Shown here one piece after another: positions 34,203 through 43,920 of a DNA stretch of 64,000 bases (the first letter of the stretch is position 1; every line of letters starts with the position of its first letter). The notes under the pieces were generated by a model, which had not been told where the DNA came from, did not search any database, and was given only the letters and a program-made list of their open reading frames with translations. The stretch is from Panorpa germanica. Lineage: Eukaryota; Arthropoda; Insecta; Mecoptera; Panorpidae. The stretch lies in the NCBI GenBank assembly GCA_963678705.1, contig OY783204.1:21338759-21402758 (forward strand), written 5' to 3'. The translations under genes were made by a program, and so were the position numbers.

Positions 34203-34530
34203 TGAACTCATTTTTTAGGGGTTGATTTGTCATTGTTGATTGAAATTGATGTTAATAAATGTGTATTGGCGTGTCTATTTTATTAAATATCTAAATGTTG
34301 ACGGAGATATAGCAATTAATAATTGGAATTGTTGTTTCGGCGCTACAGATGTCGGCCATATTTATGACGTAACATGTCGCGTTATTCGAACCGCGCAGGT
34401 CAGTTATTTGTTATATGTGTTAAGTATGCAATCCCTTTTACGCTTTGTTGTATAAAAGAGATAGCTACTAAGCGGACGTGACGTTATATGTCTTGGAATT
34501 TTGAATAACGTTGGATCCCTTTATTGCACA
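34203..34530 (-). repeat. second-subfamily relative of the AATGGGC family
   Basis: GAACTCATTTTTTAGGGG, then GTGTATTGGCGTGTCTATTT, TTGACGGAGATATAGCAATT, GTCGGCCATATTTATGACGT and AACGTTGGATCCCTTTATT. Together with 58910-59215 it defines a subfamily with ATGTCGGCCATATTTATGAC in place of the main family's ATGGTCGGCCATATTTGTATGAC, and different ends. Confidence 0.7.
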
Positions 34531-35199
34531 TAACGTAACAATATGTAAAAAATGTTACGTTAAATAACAAATCAGTTTACGTTTTGTCTTTAGCGGTTTT
34601 ACTAATAAGTTCTGGAAAAACTGATCTTATAAATAGAAGTGAAATAGAAAATATTAAAGCGGAACTAGCGCAATATTAAAGCGATTAGTTATTTTTTGAA
34701 TATGCTATATCTATTACGTTCCGTTAATAGCTATAAAATAATCGAATAATACCGTACTAGGTTTTCCTAAATTAACATATTAAATGGATGTAAGGTAGCA
34801 TTCATTTAAATGGTGAAATTATTATCAGTGTATATGCATAGTTAAATAGAAGCAATTACATTGAATTCACCATTTAATAAATAATTCAATAATTTATATC
34901 AATTTATAATTAAATTAGTTATCACTGAATTCGTTCAATAGCTGATGATAAATCGTTATAACATTTAATCCCAGTTTTAAATTTCAGTTAAATCGTTATT
35001 GGTGATTAATGTCAATCCTTGGATTAATTTTATGTTATAATCAAATTAATGTTACATTAAACATCGATTAAAACGTAACATTAAACTATAATATTGATAT
35101 CAATAGTTTATTAGAGAAATATATTATTTACATAAATGGTTTGCATGGGTATCAGATGTAAATGTTTCACACAGATTTAATTTATTAACTATAACACTT
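34531..35199. other. unassigned, very AT-rich spacer
   Basis: No gene or repeat family recognised. Confidence 0.35.
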
Positions 35200-35263
35200 G
35201 GCTACACAGTGGCATTGATGATCCCTGGACTAAAGTTATATTTTCTAGGTTGGTTGTTATTAA
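35200..35263 (+). repeat. SINE copy split by a TTAA element (5' part)
   Basis: GGCTACACAGTGG, GATCCCTGGAC, TTATATTTTCTAGGTTGG and TTGTTATTAA follow the SINE consensus from the degraded tRNA-like head into the body. The consensus resumes at 36134-36215 after the inserted element. Confidence 0.75.
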
Positions 35264-36133
35264 GGTGAAACGATACTTGGCCAATTTTTCTAGAGAAATA
35301 TAGATGGCGATACTATACAGCAGGTTAAATATTTTAAAAAATATCATGTTTTTTTTATGTTTAAATCGTTTTATGTAAGCAACTATAAAGGCGAATCAAA
35401 ATCTAAAGCTGCAATTATAGTCCAAATCACGATAGTTTGGCGGTGACTTATACTTAAAAGAGGTTATAAGAGCGGTATAAATCTATAATGCGATAATGAA
35501 TTTTATCTTATTCGTTTCTATACACATTATAGAAAAATAAGTGAGTCAGTGCTTTTTAGTTATATCGGCAGTTTATACCCCACAACTTGTTTTAAGTATG
35601 AGTCGCCGTCGAACTCTCGTAATTTGGACTATAGTTAGATGAATAACGTATCTACATTTTAAGCTTTCTTCCACTGACATTTAATGAGTTGAAACCGAAA
35701 AAATAACTTTTGAAAATTAATATTGCTATATTTTCTAGTTAAATTCCAATTTTTATACTATATACAATTTATATATTTTTAAGTCTAAAGCGTAAGTTTG
35801 AGAACCATAATAAAGGTTATAAAATGTATGACAAACCCTTAGAAATGTTACCAGTCATATAAAAATTGGAATTTAACTAGAAAATATAGCAATATTCATA
35901 TTCAAAAGTTATTTTTACGGTTCATACTCATTAAAAGTCAGTGGAAGAAAGCTTAAAATGTAGATACGTTATTCATCTATCTAATTGCAGCTTTAGATTT
36001 TGATTCGCGTTTATAGTTACTTATATAAAACGATTTAAACATAAAAAACATGATTTTTTTAAAAATATTTAACCTGCTGTATAGTATCGCCATCTATATT
36101 TCGCTAGAAAAAATGGCCAAGTATCGTTTCACC
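35264..36133. mobile_element. TTAA-flanked palindromic element
   Basis: The ends are GGTGAAACGATACTTGGCCA and its complement TGGCCAAGTATCGTTTCACC, flanked on both sides by TTAA (35260-35263, 36134-36137). Almost the whole element is one long inverted repeat. The left arm (35264-35760, after removing the inner insertion at 35418-35631) pairs with the right arm (about 35860-36133) around a centre near 35800. TTAA target duplication suggests a piggyBac-type source; the termini are not ones I can place. No coding frame. Confidence 0.88.
35418..35631. mobile_element. TA-flanked MITE inside the TTAA element
   Basis: A 214-bp element with ends TAGTCCAAATCACGATAGTT and the complementary TCTCGTAATTTGGACTA, continuing as inverted repeats of about 40 bp (CGGTGACTTATACTTAAAA versus TAAGTATGAGTCGCCG). 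TA flanks it. The opposite arm of the host palindrome gives the empty site, GCTGCAATTAGATAGATGAA, so the insertion boundaries are directly documented. Confidence 0.9.
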
Positions 36134-36215
36134 TTAAGTTAAAGCGATTATGTATATACATAGTTATTAACCTATCAGGCTGCGGTGTAGTCCACATATA
36201 TGAGGCAGCATATCT
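36134..36215 (+). repeat. SINE copy split by a TTAA element (3' part)
   Basis: GATTATGTATATACATAGTT, CCTATCAGGCTGCGGTGTAG and TCCACATATATGAGGC follow the SINE body. Together with 35200-35263 they form one copy lacking its last ~70 bp. Confidence 0.75.
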
Positions 36216-36746
36216 CTACAAAAACTATCAATATGTGTTTAGATTTAATAGTACCTTTGATCAATTTTTGGATCCACCACAGCAAGAAGACACTAAATTA
36301 TACTTCCGCCACTGTTATACCATTTCTATAATATATGATACTGAAATGTTTCTAAAGTTTCGTGTAGCTATTTTGTTTTTATTTGTAATTTTGTTATAAA
36401 CTGTAACATTGTTTTCGTCTTATCAGGAATTCACTTTTGATCGTTTAGTTCAAATTAAAAAACTTTGGAAACTGTCTCAAAGTGATTTAATAGGCTATAA
36501 AACTGTTTCGGAAATAAATTGTTGTATTTTCCAAGTATTTCCTTTTATTTATTATCGATTTGTTTTAACATTTACCATAACACCATCTATTGGAAGGTCA
36601 ACCATTTCATTCATGGCTATTCGACCTTTATATAGCTTGTCCTATTCATTTAAATATTTAGAATATTGTTACTGATTGATTGTAAGTAATATATATATAG
36701 CATACATTACATTAAGTTTTGTCTCTTATTACTTTCACATTATGTA
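36216..36746. other. unassigned AT-rich spacer
   Basis: The plus-strand frame at 36409-36675 shows no recognisable domain. Confidence 0.35.
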
Positions 36747-36862
36747 CAGGGTGTCCAGAAAGGGTATCGGGTATTTGTTTTCGCGCCATATTCGAAACGG
36801 GGCGTCTAAAGGGTGCGGGGAGGGGTTCATGGCGTCCGCCATTCTGTGGAGTTTTAGTCACG

Positions 36863-36994
36863 ATGGAACAGTACTCGGGGATGCATCGCGCATTTTGCGT
36901 ACGAGCGTATTATCGTAATGGTGATTCAAAGTTAACAACGTTAACTGTAAGGTACAATAAAGACCTAGGAGGCTCAAATTTTAATATGAGATAG
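36863..36994 (+). pseudogene. transposase N-terminal fragment, DUF4817-like
   Basis: From ATG at 36863, 44 codons start MEQYSGMHRAFCVRAYYRNG and DSKLTT. This resembles the N-terminal helix-turn-helix (DUF4817 type) of a group of insect IS630-Tc1-mariner transposases, which normally reads MExYTxxQRAFxVxxYYxNxxS followed by a FRRxF segment. The expected second half of the domain is missing: the frame runs into rearranged sequence and a stop. Confidence 0.65.
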
Positions 36995-37154
36995 TCTAGA
37001 CACTCCTTTATAAATTTTATATAACGTTTTTATTAGGAGCCTTAAGGGGGCCACACTAGAGCCATGCATTCAATGGGTTGCAGAAGATAAGTTACATTCA
37101 ACAATGACATAGCATGCTTACAACGTTAACTAAAGACCTAGGAGGCGAAATTTT

Positions 37155-37544
37155 TTGGTCCCAGAGTTGCAGGAGTTTGCAGGTTTCAACTCAAGAACGT
37201 GGTTCCAGCAAGATGGGGCCACTTGCCATACCTCAAATAACTCAATGGAAGTTGTTAACGAGTTATTCCCTAATAAAGTCATTTCGCGAAGGGGTAACAT
37301 CAACTGGCCTCCCAGAAGCCCCGACCTTAGCCCGCTTGACTATTTTGCATGGGGATACCTTAAAAGTAAGGTTTATCAAAACAATCCGACGAATCTAACC
37401 CAGTTAAAGCAAAACATCAGGTCAGAAATGGCAGTAATATCGATAGCTATGTGTCAACGTGTTATCGCCAATCTTAGTTTCCGTTTAGAAGAGTGCCAGC
37501 AACGTAACGGTCATCATTTGGATAACGTCATCTTTTCCAAATAA
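37155..37544 (+). pseudogene. transposase C-terminal fragment, DDE_3-like
   Basis: About 130 codons, no ATG at the start, so it continues from lost upstream sequence. It contains RTWFQQDGATCHTSN (second catalytic Asp in QQDGA), VISRRGNINWPPRSPDLSPL and DYFAWGYLKSKVYQNNP (third acidic position in the SPDLSPLDYF block). The rest, LTQLKQNIRSEMAVISI and RVIANLSFRLEECQQRNGHH, is the usual C-terminal tail of this group. The first catalytic Asp region is deleted, so it cannot be active. Its terminal TAA lies about 105 bp before the right inverted repeat. Confidence 0.85.
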
Positions 37545-37719
37545 TTCTCCAATTCATATGCTAATAATAAACAATAAACTTTTTTATTGCATACAAATAA
37601 TTTTTGTTTCATTGAACTTACAAATACCCGATACCCTTTCTGGACACCGTGTATCACATGAATATTTCGTTTCGAATATTGTTTTGTGATATAGTCAAAG
37701 AACTTGTTCTAACAAAAGA

Positions 37720-37751
37720 ACGACATAGTGGGCGATAGCATTCATAGGTTC
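37720..37751 (+). repeat. SINE head split by a dispersed block (5' part)
   Basis: ACGACATAGTGGGCGATAGC-ATTCATAGG matches the SINE's A-box region. The B-box region and body resume at about 37983. Confidence 0.65.
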
Positions 37752-37769
37752 ATCACCATTCTTTCCCTT

Positions 37770-37982
37770 TCTTTCCAGGACGAACACGCTTCAGTGATCC
37801 ATATTAGTTTTTGATGAATTTGGAGAAAAGTTCCGCCTTCCATGTACACATGCAGATGCAATTTCTGTACAATACTTTGCAAGTTTATGTCCAATATAGG
37901 CTGGCATCGCAAACCTCTAGGAGTAGTGGAAAATCGAATTTATATTTACTGCACACAGTGTAGTGTATAACTAGTACTCCGT
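37770..37982 (+). repeat. dispersed repeat block, copy 2, inserted in a SINE
   Basis: Matches the reverse complement of 756-975, with the same order of blocks and the same end at ACTCCGTG. It lies between two halves of a SINE head. Confidence 0.6.
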
Positions 37983-38133
37983 GGGTTCGATCCCCGGAGA
38001 AGAGTTAGGTTTGTTTGTTACCTATTTAAATTGATTATGTTCATACACAATCATAAACTTATCAGGCAGCAGTGTAGTCCACATGTATGACGCCACGACA
38101 TCGGAAATAGACCGATGTTAAATAAATGAAATT
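37983..38133 (+). repeat. SINE 3' part after the inserted block
   Basis: GTGGGTTCGATCCCCGG (B box), AATTGATTATGTTCATACAC, ATCAGGCAGCAGTGTAGTCC and CACGACATCGGAAATAGACC then GATGTTAAATAAATGAAATT. It lacks the ~45-bp AAATACTGCC...GTGATAGG segment of the full copies. Confidence 0.8.
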
Positions 38134-38599
38134 ATAACAAAGGCATTTAGAGTAGCCTCAGGTGTTATTTAATTTAGGATATTAACTTGGAATATAAATT
38201 TAGAATATGAACTAAAATTATAAATTTAGAATTATAATTTGGAATAAAAAATATAATGTTAAAATTACCCAGGCAGTTACACAGTTTAAGGTTTAAAGAA
38301 CATAACAAAAGTTAACCATTACGTAAACGATTTTTTTTTTATTGTAATTCGATGGGCTTTTTAAGGGCTCTATTTTCGCCTTGAAAATTACAATAACACA
38401 ATTTACATTACATTAATTGTAATGTGTGTTAGTAAATTGTTATTGTTATACTTGCAAGGAGGCGTCTAGAAGCAAAGGGATGTAAGTGACAAATTTTGAA
38501 AATTTGAGATAACCAGCTCAAACGATTGAAGATATACTAATCTATTTAATGGCATAGAGATATAAGCGAAAACTTGAACAGATTTTACTATATAGCGTG
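38134..38599. other. unassigned AT-rich spacer
   Basis: 38170-38250 has imperfect repetition of AATATAAATTTAGAAT-like motifs, also seen at 32150-32215. Nothing else is recognised. Confidence 0.35.
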
Positions 38600-39230
38600 A
38601 ATGGGGTTGTGTCCTCATTTTTTAGTGGTCGATTTTTCAATTGTTAATTGAAATTAATGTTAATAAATGTGTATTGGCGTGTCTATTTTATTAAATATTT
38701 AATGTTGACGGAGATATAGCAATTAAAAATTTGAATTGTAGTTTTAGCGCTAGAAATGGTCGGCCATATTTGTTTGACGTGAAATGCATTTTAACGTCAG
38801 TTATTTGTTGAGTAGGTAAGTGCTGTGGTAATGTTCTGTAGCTGTTGGTAGTCGAATAATTAAGTCAAGTCAAAGAATAATAAGTTTTTATTTTATTTAA
38901 CCCTGCTAAGGCAGACATAATATTGAAATTTTATTGTTCCTTGAAATAGCTGTAAATAATATTTGATATTTTGATATATAAATACATATAGCAGAGATTT
39001 ATGAGCTGTAAGGTTGGTAACCTTACACAAGGATTGTGATGTCACATGCACTTGGAATGTGTACAACGTTGAATCCCTTTAATAATTAAAGAGAAAAAAT
39101 GACTTTTTTAATTGTTAATATCTCTTAACATATAAGGAGTTATTAAAATATAATTGAACATTTGAGGTTCTAGTAACCCACTTTATCAATACACTTTTAT
39201 AGAAATTAAGACATAGGACACAAGCCCATT
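38600..39230 (-). mobile_element. AATGGGC-family element, copy E
   Basis: 631 bp, left end AATGGGGTTGTGTCCT (one mismatch), right end AGGACACAAGCCCATT. Orientation as copies A, F and G. Lacks the TATATAGTA stretch near the right end. No coding frame. Confidence 0.92.
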
Positions 39231-40540
39231 CTAAAACCTATTGAATGAAAACGCCTGTACGATCTTAACTTTAAACTCGTTTTGTGAAGAATTTTACTTT
39301 TGTCACTTACATCCCTTCGAATCAAGACACCTCATATGTCCTTTCTGAATTTGTGATTTTAAAAAGGACCGATATCGTTACCAAAGGTTCACGCGTATAC
39401 TATTATGATTACGTACGATTCCAATGTGATATCAGCCTTAGTCGTAATATGTTACAGTTGATATTTTCAACTAAGTTGCTTCGAAATCTGCTCGATTTCT
39501 GATAAACAATGATATAGAGCTGCTCTTCTTCCATAGACAATACGATAAATCTAATGCGTTCGATGCAAACTATTTGCACCCGTGGAAGCGTACTTTATTA
39601 CTGGACCAATTATTATCAATAAACATAGAACTAATTTGTAAAGTAAGGTTAGTTATATAGATTTAAATTACTTGGATAACTACTTAGATAAAAATTAAAT
39701 ATAAATTACAAAGTAACATTAGTAGATCATTAGCCTTTAAATAAATTGTAACCGGTAGACCCCGACAATTGTTTTAATTTGAATTTGTGTATAGTATTCG
39801 CATGTTTGGTGGCCATTTATATACTTGTGGGGTTGACCTCATTTTGTATTTAAACTTTCAGGTAACGACAGTACGAATACTGGTGCCAGAAAGGGACATG
39901 ATCAAGATGGCTGCCACGATAAAAAAGAGAGTTAAAACAGTGAGTTAAAATATGGGCGTTAATTACATGATAGTATTCTTTTTATCTCACATGTAAAATA
40001 CAATTCAGAGCTTATTTATCTGTTATGTAGTAGTATTATCTCTAAAATATTCTAATAAGTTTAGGATACAAACGAAAAAGAATTTTGATTTTTTTAAAAT
40101 ATTTTTTTTTATGTTTAGTTTAGGGTGTATCAATAGGAGCTGACTGTTTTGCTCTTTAAATAAAACATTAAGTAACGATGATATTTCTATTTTCTTTCAT
40201 TTATAGTAAAGTTAATATTTATTAGCCTGGAATATAACATCATTAAAAACGCTGTTGTGATTATCTCACAGATGACCTTTGATCAGGTCATGTTATAAAA
40301 ATCGTATTGGGTTTACGCTGCTGAGTTATACCAAAGGTGACAGACAATTTGTGAACATCGTTAGGTAGGCTTAGTGATTTAGATGCTATATAACTGCCAC
40401 TGGACGCTGTTGAAAGCAACCGAACTGTGCGATGCAATGCTTTGTCCTTCAGCATCTAAATGAAGATAAACGCGCAGGGCAGCCTAATAGGCCTACCGTG
40501 AAAGATAATTGTGAGTAAATACAATTGTATTCGTCGTAAT
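39231..40540. other. unassigned spacer
   Basis: No gene recognised. TTTAGATGC at 40379 and GCATCTAAA at 40451 form a small dyad. A GGTGCCAGAAAGGGACATG string near 39888 resembles a retroviral primer-binding context, but no LTR accompanies it. Confidence 0.3.
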
Positions 40541-40773
40541 GGGGGAAATTTCAGAGTGAAGATGCGTATGATTTTTTTGTCATCAAAGAGTTTATTTACA
40601 GTTCAGTTTCTCACAGTCGTTCATATGAAATATCTATTTTATCGGCTACAAATTGCGAAATCACTCCACCTCTCGGAATACAAATGAAGATAAAGATAAT
40701 GCGAACTAAAATTGAAGTGCAATAGTGATAGAACCGTTACAAAACAGGACACTTCACGAAATTGTTTACTGAG
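40541..40773 (+). mobile_element. CCCAGTAAAC-family MITE, copy 2
   Basis: GATGCGTATGATTTTTTTGT, CAGTTTCTCACAGTCGTTCA, ATCGGCTACAAATTGCGAAA, CAATAGTGATAGAACCG and ACACTTCACGAAATTGTTTA-CTGAG follow copy 1 (inverted). The left terminus is degenerate. Confidence 0.65.
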
Positions 40774-41688
40774 AAGCCATCAAAAAGCTAAACCAACACA
40801 ACATGCAAAGCAATACCACCGTTGGAACGAAACATTAACGAATTTAAACGTTGAAAATCGTCAAACTAAATAAATATAAACAAATAGAAATATAAAAGAA
40901 AATGGTATACTGTACACTGTATATACTGTAGTAAGATGGCAAAAGTTTCTTCACTACCGAAAAAACGACGAATATTTGGTTAAAGTTTAGAAATTGTTGT
41001 AGGCTTTTCGGTGCATATATACACTTTAGAAAAACTTTATGCAAGAAGGGTCACTCATAATCTTAATTAATAATTTAAGTTCATTTTGTATCAATGAATT
41101 GGTGACCTTTATTACGATATTTGGAGGACGGTCCATTACTAAACGTATCTTCCAAGTATCTTCAACATCTTTGTAGTATTACACGAACCAGTGTTACGAT
41201 AATATTATTTTATCTTTTCTTACGTGGTTCTACGAGTATTCTTAAAGGAATTACAAGTTCTTTTATATGCCGGTCGCGTTTTCTTAATGCTTTTAGAGAT
41301 ATTACAATGTTTTCTAACATCAATATTATGAGAGATTATAGTACAATAGCTGACAATAACATTCTCAAGAAACTGAAACCCAAGACAAGACGAATAGACG
41401 GCAGTCTGTTGTTCGTATTAACTAAGAATGTTGTTCAGCTCGAAGCTTTGTGTTCTAAATTTAAAACATCAATGCTGATGAAATAGAGCGGCTACGAGGA
41501 ATATTGTAAGAGTAATTTTCTTTAACAACAGAAACATTATGAGAAAATGACATTTATGTGAATCCATTTATATGCATTTAACCTACTTTGTTAGAAGTAA
41601 TACCAAATGCAAAACCAAGGCCAGGGGTACACAGAAAAAAGTCAATTTTATTTAGGAGTAAGATCATTTGGAATATATAAATATATTG

Positions 41689-41730
<42 letters not shown>

Positions 41731-42343
41731 TTCTTTGATACAGCTTCACTGTAACAGGAGTCATTTTGTGTTAATTCTGACTTGCAATGTTTTAACGGGG
41801 GGGAGCAATATTGCTAAGGGAATAGTCTGGCAGTAGAGAGTGTAATTTTATTATTTGTTTTACCTGAAGATGACCTCGCATGGGGGGTCACAAGCTACTC
41901 GTACCTTTTTGTAATGAAGTTAAGTTTTCTATGATAAAAGGGTTGTCTTATTGAACATATACCTAGTAGTTGGATGGCGATTGTAAACACATCTGACAAA
42001 CGCCAAAAAATAAAACAATTAACATACCAACTTGAATTGGGCCACTGTTGGAATTTAAATATCAGAAATTGTGTTTTTATAAAAATAACATAAAAATAGC
42101 AGTAAAAAATAAATAAGCAGACTTCGGCATGACATGTATGATTCAAAATGCTACCAAACACTCTGTATATAACAGTTATGCTATACATTTTTGTATCTAA
42201 AGCAATGCAATGAGCATACATTTGTTATTAAAAGTTGCTAATGATTTAAATCGGGTAAATGGATTATTTCAGGTATACCTTTGTGGGTCATAAGCCAGTG
42301 CCAGGAATAGAAATATTTATTTATTTAGGTGCAAATATGTATA
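40774..42343. other. unassigned spacer with (TA)n/(GA)n at 41689-41731
   Basis: The 121-codon frame at 41121-41486 starts with TTG and matches nothing I know. TA repeats at about 41689-41712 pass into GA repeats to 41731. No repeat family recognised otherwise. Confidence 0.35.
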
Positions 42344-42550
42344 GGGTCTTTCAACAAGAGCCGTCATTTCATGGTAGTTGCAAAAAGTGCGGGTACTTTA
42401 AATCAATAGAGAAACGCAATATTTTCTTGAAAAGCGTTGATATTTTTATTTTAATCTAAAGTAAATACTCTGAGAATAGTACTAATGGAACACAATATCT
42501 GCCAAATGCCACCGAAATATTGCGTTGTTCTATTCATTTTAAATCTTTGA
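42344..42550 (+). mobile_element. GGTCTTTCAA-family MITE, copy 1 (diverged)
   Basis: TA-GGGTCTTTCAACAAG, then AGAAACGCAATATTTTCTTG, GATATTTTTATTTTAATCTA, ACAATATCTGCC and GAAATATTGCGTTGTTCT follow the complete copy at 60222-60441. The right end is decayed (TTTTAAATCTTTGAAT), so its limit is approximate. Confidence 0.65.
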
Positions 42551-43480
42551 ATCTCTTTTTAAAATATTTAAATTTTGTGTTACTTATACTTAAAAGATCA
42601 TTATCAATACGTGACAAATAGTTGCTACGACGTTGTTTATGGGACGTGTGGTCATCTAAGTGATAGATGAACTTATAGTGGGTAATAAACGAACTATTTC
42701 AACTAAGAGTAATACAACACTCATAACTAATTACAGTTATATGTTATCTATGTACTTTGTGGTACATAGTAATTATTATTAAATATTTATAACATTAAAT
42801 ACTCGTATATAACTCTGCGCAGAGAATTCATGAAACATTTTCATGAAAATTCCCAAGTTCCTTAAAGTGCCTCGAAGCAATGTTCGTATTATGAATTCGT
42901 GTTTATTACAAAATACCGTGAATTACTGAATAGTAGCATTCGTAGAATTGTTTATATTAAAACGTACGCTACTTGAACAATTTTAAGAGCAGAGGCAGTA
43001 CATTTATTGTTTCAAATATGTTCCAAATACTTATAACATATCACATTATAAATATGACACTATTACAGCATATTTTTTATATTTTTCTTAAAAACGAAAC
43101 GTAAACTCATATATTATTTGATGTAATATTTTTAATTTATGTTATTTACCGAAGTTTAACATAATTCTGTTACATTAAAAACCACTTTCTAGTTTATCAA
43201 ATTAATATGTAATCCTGCATAAAAAGCTTTATTAACGTCAGGAATTTTAAAGTTATGTAGAAAGATAACTTTTATTATTGTTATACGAGTATAATACGTA
43301 ATTTATTGTATGTTAAATAAACCTTAAAGTGTTTATTTAAGGCGTTGTATTTTAAAATAGAGATTGATTGATTGGGTGTCTACCCATGGGATATCACCCC
43401 ATTTTTTAAAATCAGATTTTTAAATTTCTTATTGAAATATATGCTACTACTTTAAGTCCATTGATTTTTTCAAAAATATT
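42551..43480. other. unassigned, very AT-rich spacer
   Basis: No gene or repeat family recognised. Confidence 0.35.
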
Positions 43481-43591
43481 TACCGCTTTACAAATAAACA
43501 TGTTATACAATTTATACCAGGTATCCGGCCGGGCTTATTATCAGTTTATATCTGGTATAACTTTTATAACAGGTTTATTTGTAAAGCGATT
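43481..43591. repeat. 111-bp imperfect palindrome
   Basis: The left arm at 43481-43524 (ACCGCTTTACAAATAAACAT, GTTATACAATTTATACCAGG) is the inverse of the right arm at 43548-43591 (CTGGTATAACTTTTATAACA, GGTTTATTTGTAAAGCGATT), with about seven mismatches in 44 positions. The 23-bp loop contains CCGGCCGGGC. Probably a small foldback element. Confidence 0.75.
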
Positions 43592-43684
43592 AAAGTTTTT
43601 GTTTTGCCGCTTAGTTTTTAATCGTACTTTGACGCCACGAAATTCGTACTAAAGTCTGATTTATTTATACTTGTTTACTCTATT

Positions 43685-43920
43685 AGCCCATTAATGCAAC
43701 TCCTTTATATATAAGGGAAGAGAGAGGATTTGATGTCGAGGGACTACTTATTTCATATAACATTTTAATTCTTTAATGATTATTAATAAAATGAATATTT
43801 TAATTGTCAATAACTGTTATAGTAATGCGACTTTTTAACAAATAATTGCATATTTAAAGTCCTGACAGTCAATTTCATCAATATATAGTACGGTTTTATA
43901 GAAATAAGAGGTAGTTCACA
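43685..43920 (-). repeat. diverged relative of the AATGGGC family
   Basis: TTTAATTCTTTAATGATTAT, AATTGTCAATAACTG, AACAAATAATTGCATATTTA and ATCAATATATAGTACGGTTT-TATAGAAAT match the 5' third of the family on the minus strand. It is strongly diverged and lacks the termini. Confidence 0.5.

Larger units (their letters stand above)
36747..37651 (+). mobile_element. Tc1/mariner-type element with decayed transposase
   Basis: A 905-bp element with ends CAGGGTGTCCAGAAAGGGTA and the complementary TACCCTTTCTGGACACCGTG, continuing to CGGGTATTTG (about 30-bp inverted repeats). TA flanks both sides. Inside are a 5' transposase fragment (36863-36994) and a 3' fragment (37155-37544). Between them is a stretch in which CAACGTTAAC...AAAGACCTAGGAGGC occurs twice (36934-36973 and 37120-37146), evidence of a local rearrangement. 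Confidence 0.9.

Noticed and set aside
34240..34455. Frames at 34240-34455 and 63281-63487 share peptide segments (VYWRVYF, KYLNVDGDIAI)
   Set aside because: Both lie in AATGGGC-family sequence and are broken at different points. Similar peptides follow from DNA similarity, with no evidence of coding constraint.
39880..39910. GGTGCCAGAAAGGGACATG, resembling a primer-binding site after an LTR
   Set aside because: No paired LTR, polypurine tract or gag/pol similarity nearby.
41121..41486. 121-codon plus-strand frame
   Set aside because: Starts with TTG, no recognised motif, no supporting neighbours; probably chance.
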